A stretch of 64,000 nucleotides of DNA from NCBI GenBank assembly GCA_963971225.1, contig OZ020268.1:58899900-58963899 (forward strand). Direction: 5' to 3'. Position numbers and translations under genes: made by a program. The notes under the pieces were generated by a model that was given only the letters and a program-made list of their open reading frames with translations, made no database searches and was not told the DNA's origin. This document shows positions 11,156 through 22,859 of the stretch, one piece after another (position 1 is the stretch's first letter; each line of letters starts with the position of its first letter). The DNA is from Melieria omissa. Its lineage: Eukaryota; Arthropoda; Insecta; Diptera; Ulidiidae.

Positions 11156-13411
11156 CGCATGAATGGCACGCTTGTGCGTTACTCCTGCACGAGTCTGCGC
11201 GACGTGCTCGAGAAGAAAATCCCAGAGGAACAGAAGCGCGTCGCAGCGTTCAGGAAAGAGCATGGAAACTTCAAGACCGGCGAGACCACCATCGCCCAGG
11301 TGAGTAATAAGTTGCTGGGCACGTCCGCACCGAGACCCAAGTCAACTTAACCGATGAAAACAAAATCTTGTCGTTGTTGTTTTTGTTGATATTCATCTTT
11401 GTTGTCCTGTTTTCTTGAGGTATTTTTAGTTGGTTACCCCTTTGCTCTTTCACTTCAAGTGTTACTATGTATGTTTGAAATTGCAGCGATTCTTTCACAT
11501 TTCACGCCGAAGCGGATAGAATGGCCGTGTGCCAGCGATTGAATAATACTCATTTAAATATGTAATACCACAACAAATGTCGTTGGTAGTTGGTCTCATT
11601 GTTTTTGCGAGTGCTACACTTTTTCATTTGCTGATTATACAACATTTTCACTCATTGTGTGCGATTTTGCACTTTCTGTGCGCTATTATCAAATCGCTCT
11701 GACATTTGTCACGTTATATGCACTTGGTAACAGTTGGCTGCATTTGTGCCAATGCAACTTGTAATAGTCATTTCAAAATTCAAATAAATGTCTTCTATAT
11801 GAACGCCAGGACGAGAAGAAATTCATATATTTTATATATTTTTTTACTCACACATTCCAGAGCTATTAAATGCTTATACAAATTTTATCTTAAATTTCTC
11901 TTTTGCCTACACATTATTATTTCTACATTTCTTTTCTTAACTAAAATATGATTTTTGTTTGTTGGTCCCCTCAATACATTTCTACTATTTGCCTAAAATG
12001 TTTCTGCAAACGTATCAAATTCCCGATGTGTCTCTTTCAACTACTCAGATGTACGGTGGCATGCGCGGCATTTTGGGTCTAATCTGCGAGACGTCTGTGC
12101 TGGATCCCGATGAAGGTATTCGTTTCCGCGGCCTTTCCATTCCCGAGTGTCAGAAGGTGCTGCCTAAGGCTGAATGTGGCACGGAGCCATTGCCCGAGGG
12201 CCTGTTTTGGCTGCTGATAACTGGCGAGGTGCCCACGCCGGAACAAGTGCAGCAGTTGTCCTGCGAGTGGGCCAGTCGCTCTAAAATACCCGACTACGCT
12301 TGCAAGATCCTGAACGATTGCCCGGCGGACATGCACCCCATGTCACAGTTAGTTATCGGTGCTACGGCTTTGAATCGCGAAAGTAAATTCATGAAAGCCT
12401 ACAGCGAGGTGAGTAGCGCGTTGTTTGCGAAAATTGAAAATGTTGAGCAGGCAATACATGAAATGAAATTGTCTCATACAGGGCGTGAACAAGGCCAAGT
12501 ACTGGGAGTATGTATACGAGGATTCCATGGATTTGATTGCCAAGTTGCCAGGGCTCGCGGCCATCATCTACAATAATACATACCGCAATAAGAAGGAATG
12601 TCTTGCCGCCGACCCGAAGCTGGATTGGTCAGCTAATTACGCGAGAATGCTCGGCTTCGATGATCCGCAATTCACCGAACTGATGCGTCTTTACCTGACC
12701 ATTCACAGTGATCACGAGGGCGGCAATGTGTCCGCTCACACTGTGCACTTGGTGGGTTCGGCTTTGAGCGATCCCTATCTTTCGTTTGCCGCTGGCATGG
12801 CGGGCTTGGCTGGTCCATTGCACGGCCTGGCTAATCAGGAGGTGCTGATATGGCTGATGAAATTGCAGAAGGAGTTGGGCAAGGACGCAACGGAGGACAA
12901 GCTGAAGGAATACGTGTGGAAGACGCTCAAGTCGGGCCAGGTGCGTGTAGATTTTAGTGCATTAGAACATGAATTGCGTAGTTTTAGTGGTCGATTTGCG
13001 CCTTTTACAATATGGTTATGGTTGTGTGTTGCGTTACAGGTCGTGCCTGGCTATGGCCACGCTGTGCTTCGCAAGACTGATCCGCGCTACACCTGCCAGC
13101 GGGAGTTCGCGCTAAAACATCTGCCCAACGATGAGCTCTTCAAGTTGGTGTCGACCATCTACAAGGTGGTGCCGCCCATTCTGACCGAACTCGGCAAGGT
13201 GAAGAACCCCTGGCCCAATGTGGACGCTCACTCCGGCGTGCTGCTGCAGTATTACGGCCTGAAAGAGATGAACTACTACACGGTGCTCTTCGGTGTATCG
13301 CGTGCCCTTGGTGTGCTTGCTTCGCTGGTGTGGGATCGTGCTTTGGGTCTGCCCATCGAGAGACCAAAGTCCACGAGTACCGACTTACTCATGAAGATGG
13401 TGAAAAAGTAA
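11156..13411 (+). CDS. Citrate synthase, mitochondrial (four exons, 5' end incomplete)
   Basis: Condenses oxaloacetate and acetyl-CoA to citrate in the mitochondrial matrix. Exons: 11156-11299, 12049-12408, 12482-12940 and 13040-13411, all joined in phase 0 with GT-AG introns. The 443 residues present cover the mature enzyme. Catalytic residues are intact: the first His in [12 protein letters not shown], the second in [15 protein letters not shown] and the Asp in [10 protein letters not shown]. The family signature GLSIPECQK and ERPKS near the end are also present. Exon 1 opens with R-M-N-G after a good acceptor, so an upstream exon should supply the mitochondrial presequence; starting at the ATG at 11159 would give only a short, weak one. 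The fly's main enzyme is kdn. This copy is noticeably diverged in its second exon and may be the second citrate-synthase gene of flies (CG14740 from memory). A poly(A) signal AATAAA lies at 13804. Confidence 0.96.
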
Positions 13412-13803
13412 ATGTTACAGCCGGTTTGTAAACGAGAGGGAGGATGAGTGGGAGCGCAGAAAACAAAAAGGAAGAAGCAGCAGTAGCAGCGTTGATAGCA
13501 TATTGAGCAGAGGCAACGGACACAACGGACATTGGAAACGAGAAATCAAATAAGACAAAACCAAAAACTACAATATTAATGCGACACTCTTTTTGAAAGC
13601 AGACAACAAGAATTACATATTTAACACAAAAAATATGTAAAATATTTGGTTGCAACTTTGTCGCAATTTGACAAATAATAACCAAACGGATGCAATCCAT
13701 TTCGCTGTTCTTTCGTAAACCAATATCACCGCCACTATTGCAACAAAATCGAGACAACAACTGTTCAATTACCACCACTACCACCTCAAGAGGAGATGTG
13801 AAA

Positions 13804-13809
13804 AATAAA
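13804..13809 (+). terminator. Poly(A) signal AATAAA of citrate synthase
   Basis: AATAAA sits about 390 bp after the stop codon, at the end of a moderately GC-containing 3' untranslated stretch and before the sequence turns AT-rich. Confidence 0.6.
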
Positions 13810-13819
13810 GAAACAAATG

Positions 13820-15673
13820 TCTTACTTAAAACGCTTTTATTTATTACTTAATTATCATTAATTGTAAGCGCATAAAGCTTTTGCGCTGGCATCGCTTGAC
13901 AGCAACGGATAAATCGAACAGCGGCACCAGTTCGATGCTTCTTCACGCTACTGTGCGTTGCATTGATTCGACATTCATTTGCCAAAACAAAGAAACGAAA
14001 AATATGATATTAATTAACTCTACGGTCCTTAAGTATGAAATTATGTTTTATTTTTTCAACCTATTTGTAATTTGGTTATGTTGATGACATTTCCATATTT
14101 TGAAATGAATATTAATGAATTGAAATTTCTAAGCAACCGCAATACGGCTGTAACAGCTGAAAATTTTGCATTAATGTACGGCGACGAAATATTGTAGCTG
14201 CAAATTGTGAACACTTACTAATACGTAATACTGCAATGTATGTTTGAAGCAAAATTTTAACTAAGCATCAATAATAGCAAAGCAACAACAACAATATGAA
14301 GAAAATGTTGTAAAAGTAAAGAATAAGCAAAGTATAAATTCAACCAAGTAAAACAAAAACACAAATATAGAACAAAAACAAATGAACACTGTATGATTTT
14401 TTTGATGTTTATATGAGTTGATTTTTGTGGTTTGGATTTCTAGGATTTCTTAAGTTGGACACTTGTATGTTCTAGTACTACGCCCATGCTTTGCATGCAG
14501 CATACAAAAAACCCGAATCGAGGTTTATTACTCGAGAAGAGTTATGCCATTTCAGCGGAAACTTCACTGCAGTTGGAGCTGACTAACGAACTCAAGGAAG
14601 CTCAAGCTGCAAAAATGGCGACTATCTCAGCATTTACTATTTGGTGGGCATTCTTTGTGCAATGAAAAACAGTTATATTTTGTTTTTTTGAATTTGATTT
14701 TGTTAAACATAACTTCGCACATTTTTGGAAAATGTCGACACGAACAATAACTATTTCTAAGTACGTTTAGAAAATACCAAAGTAAAAGGAAGTACATTTT
14801 GCGAGTGGTAGCATTTCATAACCACATTCTTACATAACCTAGTATTGTAGTATGTTATTGCATTACTAGCCGGAAAAGAAATATACATCGTAAATAAAAT
14901 CTGCTACCAAAACTAAATGTGTCTAATTTGAATAACATCGAAGTCTTGAACTGTGGAAATGTCCGGTTTTCTAGCGAGATTGAGAAAAAACTCTCAACAA
15001 ATGATGGCAGAAATGTTTACCCAAAGAATCAATCAAATTCAAATAAATTTTATTCAATCTGAAATTGTAGTAAACTGAACGAATATGGTTTCGATCATTA
15101 ATACTGACTAAAACTGGCCAGGGAACGGGGTTATCTTTAAATCCAAATCGTAAAACTGAGCAGATACGCTTTTAATGTTCCCTCATAGACCCCGTATCAT
15201 CAAAGTTGACTGAAAACTCACTTATGAGAGCCAGGTTATCTTTATTAGACTTTTGTTTATGAAAATCTAAGATTAGCTTTTGTTGGCCGCTAAGGGCGCT
15301 CACCAGTGGTGGTGTAAAACCATTTCCGCAGTGTCTAAACTGATACAATCGTTGAAACAAAAAAAAAACATTAACTCCTTCAAATCCCCGGAAACACTTC
15401 TAATCATAAGTATTTAAATGTTGTAATTGCAAACATTCATTTTTTTTATTGTATTAAATTTGGCAAATTCAAAATTTGTTACTGTTATTTTCATCAAACT
15501 TGGCCGCATCGCTTCAAACACAGTGGTTCTTACATCACTGTCTATTGCTGTGCTGTTTCGTTTCTTCTACGTTCCGCATGCAACACATAACACTGCTGTC
15601 TTGTTGCGTGTATTTTTGTTCAGATTTGCGGCGAAAAAAACGCAACGACTTGCAATAAACTGAGAAAATCGCT
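13820..15673. other. Intergenic stretch between citrate synthase and COA7-like gene
   Basis: AT-rich with poly-A rich stretches (14,270-14,390) and no coherent reading frame. The promoter of the downstream gene should lie in 15,450-15,670, but I cannot point to a TATA box or initiator with confidence. Confidence 0.4.
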
Positions 15674-17040
15674 ATGGCATACGATCTGAAGAAAGAGTCG
15701 GATGTCAAGGAGTACATAGAGAAGCTGGGCATTGAGTATCGGTTCGGCTGTTATTCAGAAAAGAAACCAGAGGGTAAATGGCCGGACGGCTAGCGAACGA
15801 ATTAGCCGTGCGGCGAGGTGGGGACAGCTGTGGTGCATCCTAACCTCAGCCAGTGCTGATTTCGCAAGCGAAAAGAAAATGAAATTAGCCATTTAATGTG
15901 TGAGACACTGACCGGTTCATGTTTTTGTTGTTCGTTTTACAGTGTGCCATCTGCTGGGCGATTACCTGGAAGGCATCAAGAAAGACTTCGAGAAGGCGGC
16001 AAAAGTCTACAAGTCCACATGTGACGACTACGGTTATGCCAAATCCTGCCTGAAGTACGGTAACTACAGTTTTCTGGGCAAGGGCAAGAGCGGCAGCAAG
16101 GGGGATCCGCGCAGCGCCTACAACTACTACGAGAAGGGCTGCAATTTGAACGATGCGGACGCATGTCTACACTCGGGACTGCTACTGGTGTCACGCTCCA
16201 TGTTCAAAGAGATCGACCGTAATGTGCCTAAGGTGCGAGCGAAAGTCTTTCATGTGGATTGCTATTGCTTGTGAATTGCCAGAAGGCCAAGCAGCAGAAT
16301 CGCGCGCTGATTGTTATCGCTTAGGTGCCGCGTACTGTTTGTTCAGATTAGACTTTTGTTTTGTTTCGTGTGTAGGAGAACATGCTTTAAATCAGGTACT
16401 CTTGGCAGGCCGCTTACGTCATACGTTATAAATTGTATCCATGCTTTGTTATTGTTTGTATGCCACTCATGTTTTCTAAATTTCGCATGTTAAGATCTCT
16501 CACAAACATGATACGCACTGCGTTGAGGAACTGTTAGTCCCTTTAAAGATATTGAAAAGTATATACAGCCACTCGATAACAGTATTTTGAACTAAATGTA
16601 ATCAATATTTTCCTATTACACCTAAACCAATTAAAACTACAAACCTGTTGCAGGGTCTCGAGTTCCTCACCAAAAGCTGCGACATGAACAATGCGACGGC
16701 CTGTTTTTATCTTTCCGGCATGCACATCTCCGGCGTACAAAAGAAAACCGAAGAGAATCTACACACGCCGGCGGTGAGCAGTGGAAATTCGGTGAAAGAT
16801 AGCGATTTCATACTGAAGAAGGACATGAAAAAGGCGTTCGAGTTTGCGTACAAGGCATGCGAGCTGCGCAACATGTACGCGTGCGCGAATCTGAGTCAGA
16901 TGTACGCGCGTGGCGATGGCATCGAAAAGAATGAGAAGGAGGCGGAGAAGTACAAGAAAATGGCGCTCGAAATGCAGGACGAAGTAAAGAAGCAACAAAA
17001 TACTTTGGGCTTCCAGCAGGGACTTAAAATGCCCAACTGA
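15674..17040 (+). CDS. COA7: Cytochrome c oxidase assembly factor 7 homologue (Sel1 repeats)
   Basis: Exons: 15674-15773, 15943-16232 and 16654-17040, giving 258 residues (human COA7 is 231). The start ATG in ATCGCTATGGC opens MAYDLKKESDVKEYIEKLG. The first intron is in phase 1 and the second in phase 0. COA7 is an intermembrane-space protein of Sel1-like alpha-alpha repeats that binds heme and aids complex IV assembly. Repeat-like units are visible: VCHLLGDYLEGIKKDFEKAA, KSCLKYGNYSFLGKG, DACLHSGLLLVSR, ATACFYLSGMHISG and YACANLSQMYARGDGI. Each carries a Cys, matching the paired-Cys pattern of the family. The protein has a longer insert between repeats four and five (about residues 160-185) than the human form. 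No poly(A) signal was assigned. Confidence 0.93.
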
Positions 17041-19266
17041 GTCGCCATCTAGCCAAGCACATGAGTTGGGGAGGCAGAGTAGGGCCGGAGGGAAATGTAA
17101 ATTGGCTAAAAGAGCTTATTTCGTTGTTAGAATCTAAGTGCAATTGCCAGCACGTGCTTATTTAGTTAACAAATGAACGCACAGGACGAACAGACAGGAA
17201 GGAAAACACTGTGTGGAGGCTTAAAAGAGGAAAACTATATTTTATCTTTTGTAAAGAAGCAATAGCGGCAGCAGCATAATCGATGACGCAGCGCATAGTA
17301 CTGGCAAACCACAGAGCAGCGTTTGACATTTATTTAATTGTACAATGACCAAATGTGTGCGCCCGGCGTGCTAGTTAAATTATGTTCTTTCATTTTATTT
17401 CGTATCTGAACGAGAACGAGAATTTTAACTGAACTTAACTATAAGGGCTTAAGTTAAAGTGGTTTTCTCGTGCGTGTGTGTATAAATTTAAATGCAAGCA
17501 AAAAATATTTGTAGACAATATAGAAATTGTTATGTTAGCATAAATGAACGTTTAAACTCCATAACAACCAAATGTTGTACTCAATTCTCTTTTAGTTGAA
17601 AACAAAAATGATATATATACATATATGTATGTTCATACATATATGAAAACAAATTTAAGTGAACACTTACGATGTCTTGAAATAGAAGAAAGTTGTTTTT
17701 CCCCAAAGATTGTCTCTCATTTGAATGAAGTCTACAGTCTGTAATGGGCCACCAGTCAGTCACTTGTACGATTGTACCAGTATATATGTACATGGGTGTA
17801 TAGGTGCGTGCAGCTGCTTATTGTATCTGCATTAAAAGCCAGCTACAACAACACAAATTGTGGCACCCGCAACGGCATGATCGTTATTATTACACTTGTT
17901 ATTGTTGCCAGTTAAAGCAGCGGCAGCGGTGCGTCTCCTTAGTCGCCTGGCCTATGTAAACTGCACATTGTAAGCAATTCTTGATAGCTTCTATTATTTT
18001 TATCACTTGAGAACGGTAGCGCTCGCATTGTGTGCGCGCAAGATGGCGCGTCGGCTCTACGCTACGACCAGCGCATGGACAAGATGCTGCACAGGAACAC
18101 CAAAACCGTTGGTACCTCGGTTGCACCTAACGAAAAAATACAGAGTATGAATGCGACCAACTTTACGTTTGGCAGATATTGGTTAGATATTTACTATACT
18201 AAATGTCTGTATATAACTCGCAGATTTTACAATGTCAACAAACTTTATACGCTGTCTTCGTGCTTGCCGCATACGAAACTGTTCGCTTTTTCTTCTGGTC
18301 GTTCCATAAATTCAATTTAAGCGCTTGTTATCAATTTGAGCGCGGCGACAGAGCATGCGCAATACAGCCGCATCTGTCAATTCCATTAGCGTGCAGCTAA
18401 TCTCCGCCGAATGTGGCTCGTTGGGCTCCAGCAGGTGCAAATCTGTTTCGCAATTTGCAATCGTCGCTGCCACTTTCTCCAGGGTTTTGCCATAGTCGAG
18501 TTGTATATAGAAATGAAATAGTTTTTACTTTTTATTATTGATTATATTATTTATTATTATTGATTACATTTATTAATAATTATACGCGTTAATGCAATGA
18601 AGAGAAACTTAACAAGTTGGAAATCATCATTTTATATATAAATGTCTTTGTTGGTAAGGTTAGATAAGGTTATGTTAAGTTAGGTAAAGTTAGGTTATGT
18701 GGCTGCTCAGGTCTAGTTGGCTCATTGTGATGCTTTATGAGGAAAAGACCAATTCCATTTAGATTTGTACGAGTACGTTATATATTTCGCTCCTTGCAGT
18801 TGTGTCTTCTGCATCGTTCGCTACACATTGCACAAGCACTGTTTGCCCTTAGCACAACAATCAAAATGCAATCAAGTGCCCACTTCTCAATGTTTTTGCC
18901 ATTCATTGTTGTTAGTTCTGTCGTAAAATTGACTGGATAGGCTTGATTGAGCGAGATTGACTCTGACTCTGGCGGGGGTTGTGACATCGCAGCTGAAGTT
19001 GAATGCCGGGGTCACGCATTGCGTGAGCATGTCTTCGTAGCCAGTGCAGCGGCTGGGCGCTGAGTGCAGCTGTACGCGGCCGCATTGAAGTAAATGAACA
19101 ATGCTGCGACTGCGACTACTGCGAGCGTGCACGGTATAAAATCGTATGGGCCGCAAGTATTTCTTCTATATTAAATAATGTCCACCTAATGTCGGCGCAA
19201 CTATTAAGTGATTTATATCATTTAATGCAATAATTGTTGTTTTAATTTGTTTTTATTCGCTGACAG
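17041..19266. other. 3' UTR and intergenic stretch
   Basis: The first few hundred bases after the stop are probably 3' untranslated sequence. Beyond that there are short open frames but none with family motifs. GTTAG-type microsatellite sequence occurs at 18,655-18,705. No gene is supportable here. Confidence 0.4.
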
Positions 19267-19271
19267 CAATG

Positions 19272-20210
19272 CACAGTGATTCGACTCCATACAACCGCGG
19301 GACAAAATTAGAAGGAGTGGTCCGTTCCTCATAAAATTTGGCATACTAGTTAATCATGGTCTGCTGAATTGAAATCTCTAATTTGTTTTTCTTAAACTTT
19401 TGTAGTTTGGCAATGCCAGAGTCTTAAATTTTCAATTTTCGTCGTTTTCGTTGAGCTATAGCAACGAGTGTGTTGGCTAGATTTTTCGGATTTTACATTT
19501 AATCGGTAATATCAACATTGATTATTGCAAAAAGTAACATAAATTGTCTCTGGACCCTTTAGTTTTGCAATAAAAACGATAATAATAGACGTATGTTTTG
19601 CTTTTTTGCAGTTTTCTCAATTTTTCATGCTAATTGCATACTTTTAGGCATGAAAAAAAGACATTTTGTCGAAAAATAGGTGTTTAGACCACTTTTCAAA
19701 TTGAATTATTTTCTGAGATCGGAAGATATCGGAGGATATAATTACATTATTCGAAAAAGAAAGAATGCTTCTTTAAATAAAAAAAAATCCAGGAACATAC
19801 TTTCACATACTTTTTAGATATTTCCCTCTAAGTTTTGCCAATTTTCAGATTTTTAATTTGGAAAAATATTTTGATTTAAAAGTGATGTAAAAGCCTCAGC
19901 TTTGCAAATGTTTGAGATAACATTAGATGCGAAAATGGCCACATCATTTCTTAATCTATATTCAAAGTTTCAGCAACTTCTTGGTAACCATGAATTTTTA
20001 CAATTTTTTTCCTCAATAGACTAAAAAACAGAAAAGATGTGTTTACATTTTTTTGTGAAAAAAATTTCAACTTTGAGCCGCTTTTGCACACACACTAATT
20101 AATTTTTTGGGGTTTTCTTAGTTGGAGTTTTACCTTTCAAATGACATGAAAATCATTAAATTCTGAGACTATAAATTTTTGGAATTTTGTCTATGGAACG
20201 AATCACTGTG
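19272..20210 (+). mobile_element. Transib-like MITE, left copy of a palindromic pair
   Basis: 939 bp. The outer end is the heptamer CACAGTG (19272-19278), a 23-bp spacer, then ACAAAATTA (19302-19310). The inner end, on the minus strand, is CACAGTG (20204-20210), a 13-bp spacer, then ACAAAATTC. The left flank is CAATG. No transposase frame is present. The heptamer/spacer/nonamer layout is that of V(D)J signal sequences and of Transib termini (established knowledge); the family assignment is inference from the ends and the 5-bp target duplication. Confidence 0.8.
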
Positions 20211-20215
20211 CATTG

Positions 20216-21151
20216 CACAGTCATAGACAAAATTCAAAAAATTTATGGTCTCAGAATTTAACGATTTTGATGTCATTTGAAAGAAAAAACTCTAACTAAG
20301 AAAACCCCCATCTGTGCAAAAAATTAATTAGTGTCTGTGCAAAACCGGTTCAAAGTTGAAACTTTTTTCTCAAAAAAATTTAAACACATAATTTCTGTGT
20401 TTTAGTCTATTGAGTACAAAAAATTTTAAAAATACATGGTTACCAAGAAGTTGCTTAAACTTTCAACATAGAATAAGAAATGATGTCACTATTTTCGCTT
20501 TTAATGTTTTCTCAAAATTTGCAAAGCGTAGGCTTTTACTTCACTTTTAATTTAAAATATTTTTCTAAATTAAAAATCTGAAAATTGGCAAAACTTAGAG
20601 GAAAATATCTAAAAAGTATGTGAAAGTATGTTCCTGGATTTTTTTATTTTAAGAAGCATTCTTTCTTTGTCGGATAATGTAATTACATCCTCCGATATCT
20701 TTCGATCTCAGAAAATAATTCAATTTGAAAAGTTGTCGAAACACGTATTTTTCGACAAAATTTATTTAATTTATGCCTAAAAGTATGCAATCAGCACGAA
20801 AAATGATAAAATCTGCAAAAATGCAAAACATACATCTTTTATTATCGTTTTTATTGCAAAACCAGAGGGTCCTAAGACAATTTCTGTTACTCTTTGGAAT
20901 AATCAATGTTGACGTTACCGATTAAATGTAAAATCTGAAAAATCTAGCCAACACACTCGTTGCTATAGCTCAACGAAAACGACGAAAATTGAAATTTAAG
21001 TCTCAGGCATTGCTAAACTATAACAGTTTAAGAAAAACTAAATGGAGATTTCAATTCAGCAGATCATGTTTAACTAGTATACCAAATTTTATGAACAACG
21101 GACCACTCCTTCTAATTTTGTCCCGCGGTTGTATGGAGTCGAATCACTGTG
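20216..21151 (-). mobile_element. Transib-like MITE, right copy of a palindromic pair
   Basis: 936 bp, near-perfect reverse complement of the element at 19272-20210, from which it is separated by CATTG (20211-20215). The outer end has the 23-bp spacer form: heptamer at 21145-21151 and nonamer ACAAAATTA at 21113-21121 on the minus strand. The inner end reads CACAGTC followed at once by ATAGACAAAATTC, so about nine bases are missing and the seventh heptamer base has changed. The right flank is CAATG (21152-21156), matching the outer left flank. Confidence 0.8.
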
Positions 21152-21156
21152 CAATG

Positions 21157-22850
21157 GCGTGAACATCCTAAGTAGAATTTTTGTTAGCGGTTTTCGCTTT
21201 CAGGGCATTTAAGTGGTTGACACACGCAAAACAATGGCGGCTCAAGTCGTCCTCGCTAGATCAGTGTTCTCTGACTCAGTGTTGGCTGTCTTAAGTTAGG
21301 TTAGGTTGTGAAGGACGCAAGCCGTACCTCCACTCGGGGATCTGAGATGAAAGCGCTGCCTGTCCTATCTGCCAAACTTACCCCGCTCGCTACCACTCAT
21401 CATGATCCGAGGTATGGAACGCGAGTGGTCCATTCTCCTCTCTGTGCAAGTTGCGTCAGTCACACAGTCGCCGCCTGTATCAGCTTTTAGTTGTAAACAT
21501 AATAAATTTGGCATCATTTTGATTAAAATTGTTTTGCAACTATTTAATTGAAAGCACGCACAAATTGCCAATGATTAAATTGTTGAGCGCAGATCTGAGC
21601 ATGACGCCGAAAATAGCGTCAGCGGTCGCATTAGAATGGCATAGTGTGGCGCGTGTTTACGGCCCAACCTCAATTCACGTTGGCCGAATTCGATGGCAGT
21701 TTGCGGGCGCCCAAACACCGTGTCGCGCATACAGGCTGCCAAACGAACTTAATTAGCTCCACAGAATTGACGAAATAAAAAATAATAAAGCCGCCCAAAG
21801 AACTAGCCGTCGAGTGGCGCACGTTTGGCGCTGCGTCGGTGCTTTTAGTGTCGTCTATGCGACAAGATGAAGCTGGACACGCTGGCATGGAAGCAACAGC
21901 AACGACAACGACGAATCGAAGCAACAATAACAATGAGCATAATGGCAACGTCACTGCAATTAGTGGACGGACCGACTGGACGCAGCCGCTTGCATAACGG
22001 TGCTGCGGCGTAAGCGCGGCTCCAATCTCCATACAGTCTGCTGTACAATTCACAAAACGTACAAAATTAACGGAAAAAATGTCTAAAGTGCGGCGTTGAT
22101 GCGCGCACAATAGAATTACCGCGTCTTTTTTTCCACTGCCTTTATGTTTTCCATTTATCACTGCCGCTTGCCACAGAGTGCTGTAGCCGCGCACGCCCCG
22201 ACCACAACCCCTACACTTGCGGGGCGCATCATTTCGCTGAGCGAACATTCCAAATACCTGCGCGGCATTGCAGTCGGCTAAAGTTTTCTCGTTATTTCCT
22301 TTATTTTTCGGCTTCTTTTCTCTTTCAGTTTCATTCCTAACTGTTCAGTTTGTTACGCCGATGTATGTAGGGGAGAGGGCGTGTAAAATGCAACGGTGCA
22401 TACCTTTTCGATTTAAATGCAAACATATTCGATTTGAATATATCTGACATTGCTTTTTGTATTTGAGTTTCTTTTGGGTTCTAAGCTTTGAATATGAATT
22501 TAGTTCTTAACTTGAATGCGTACGCAACTGATTTGAAAACTTATGCATTTTAGGTTAGGTTAGGTAATGTTGTTATGTTATGTTAGATTAGGTTAGGTTA
22601 GGTTAGGTAAGCTGAACTGGCTGGCCAAGTCGGCGATGCATAGACTCTGTTGTGTCCGTCCAGTACGAGTTAGGGCCCCTTAGTGTTGTAGATCAACCTA
22701 AAAGTAATGAGTGTAAATTTGGGTATTTCTAGCAACCTAACCCAGAGACATAACTTAAGGATCAAATTTCTAAGAAGCCTCCATTAGCACATTTTTTTTG
22801 AATTGAATTGGGGGCCCGGTGACCAGCGCTTCTCCTATACTACACGCTGT
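21157..22850. other. Intergenic stretch with GGTTA-type microsatellite
   Basis: Moderately GC-rich at 21,300-22,260 with long but unsupported open frames on both strands. A GTTAG-type array lies at 22,553-22,610. No gene is recognised. The GC-rich part may be regulatory. Confidence 0.4.
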
Positions 22851-22859
22851 ACCGATTAT

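Noticed and set aside
19262..21160. Replication origin or cruciform regulatory site
   Set aside because: The palindrome is fully explained by two inverted transposon copies with a target duplication.
21670..22248. 192-codon open frame on the minus strand
   Set aside because: It has no domain, the amino-acid composition looks like translated GC-rich non-coding DNA, and it overlaps other open frames of similar quality on the same strand.
22553..22610. GGTTA/TTAGG-like runs (also near 18,660, 21,295 and 25,757) as telomeric repeats
   Set aside because: The runs are short, interrupted and internal. Higher flies have lost TTAGG telomeres, so these are simple microsatellites or repeat fragments.
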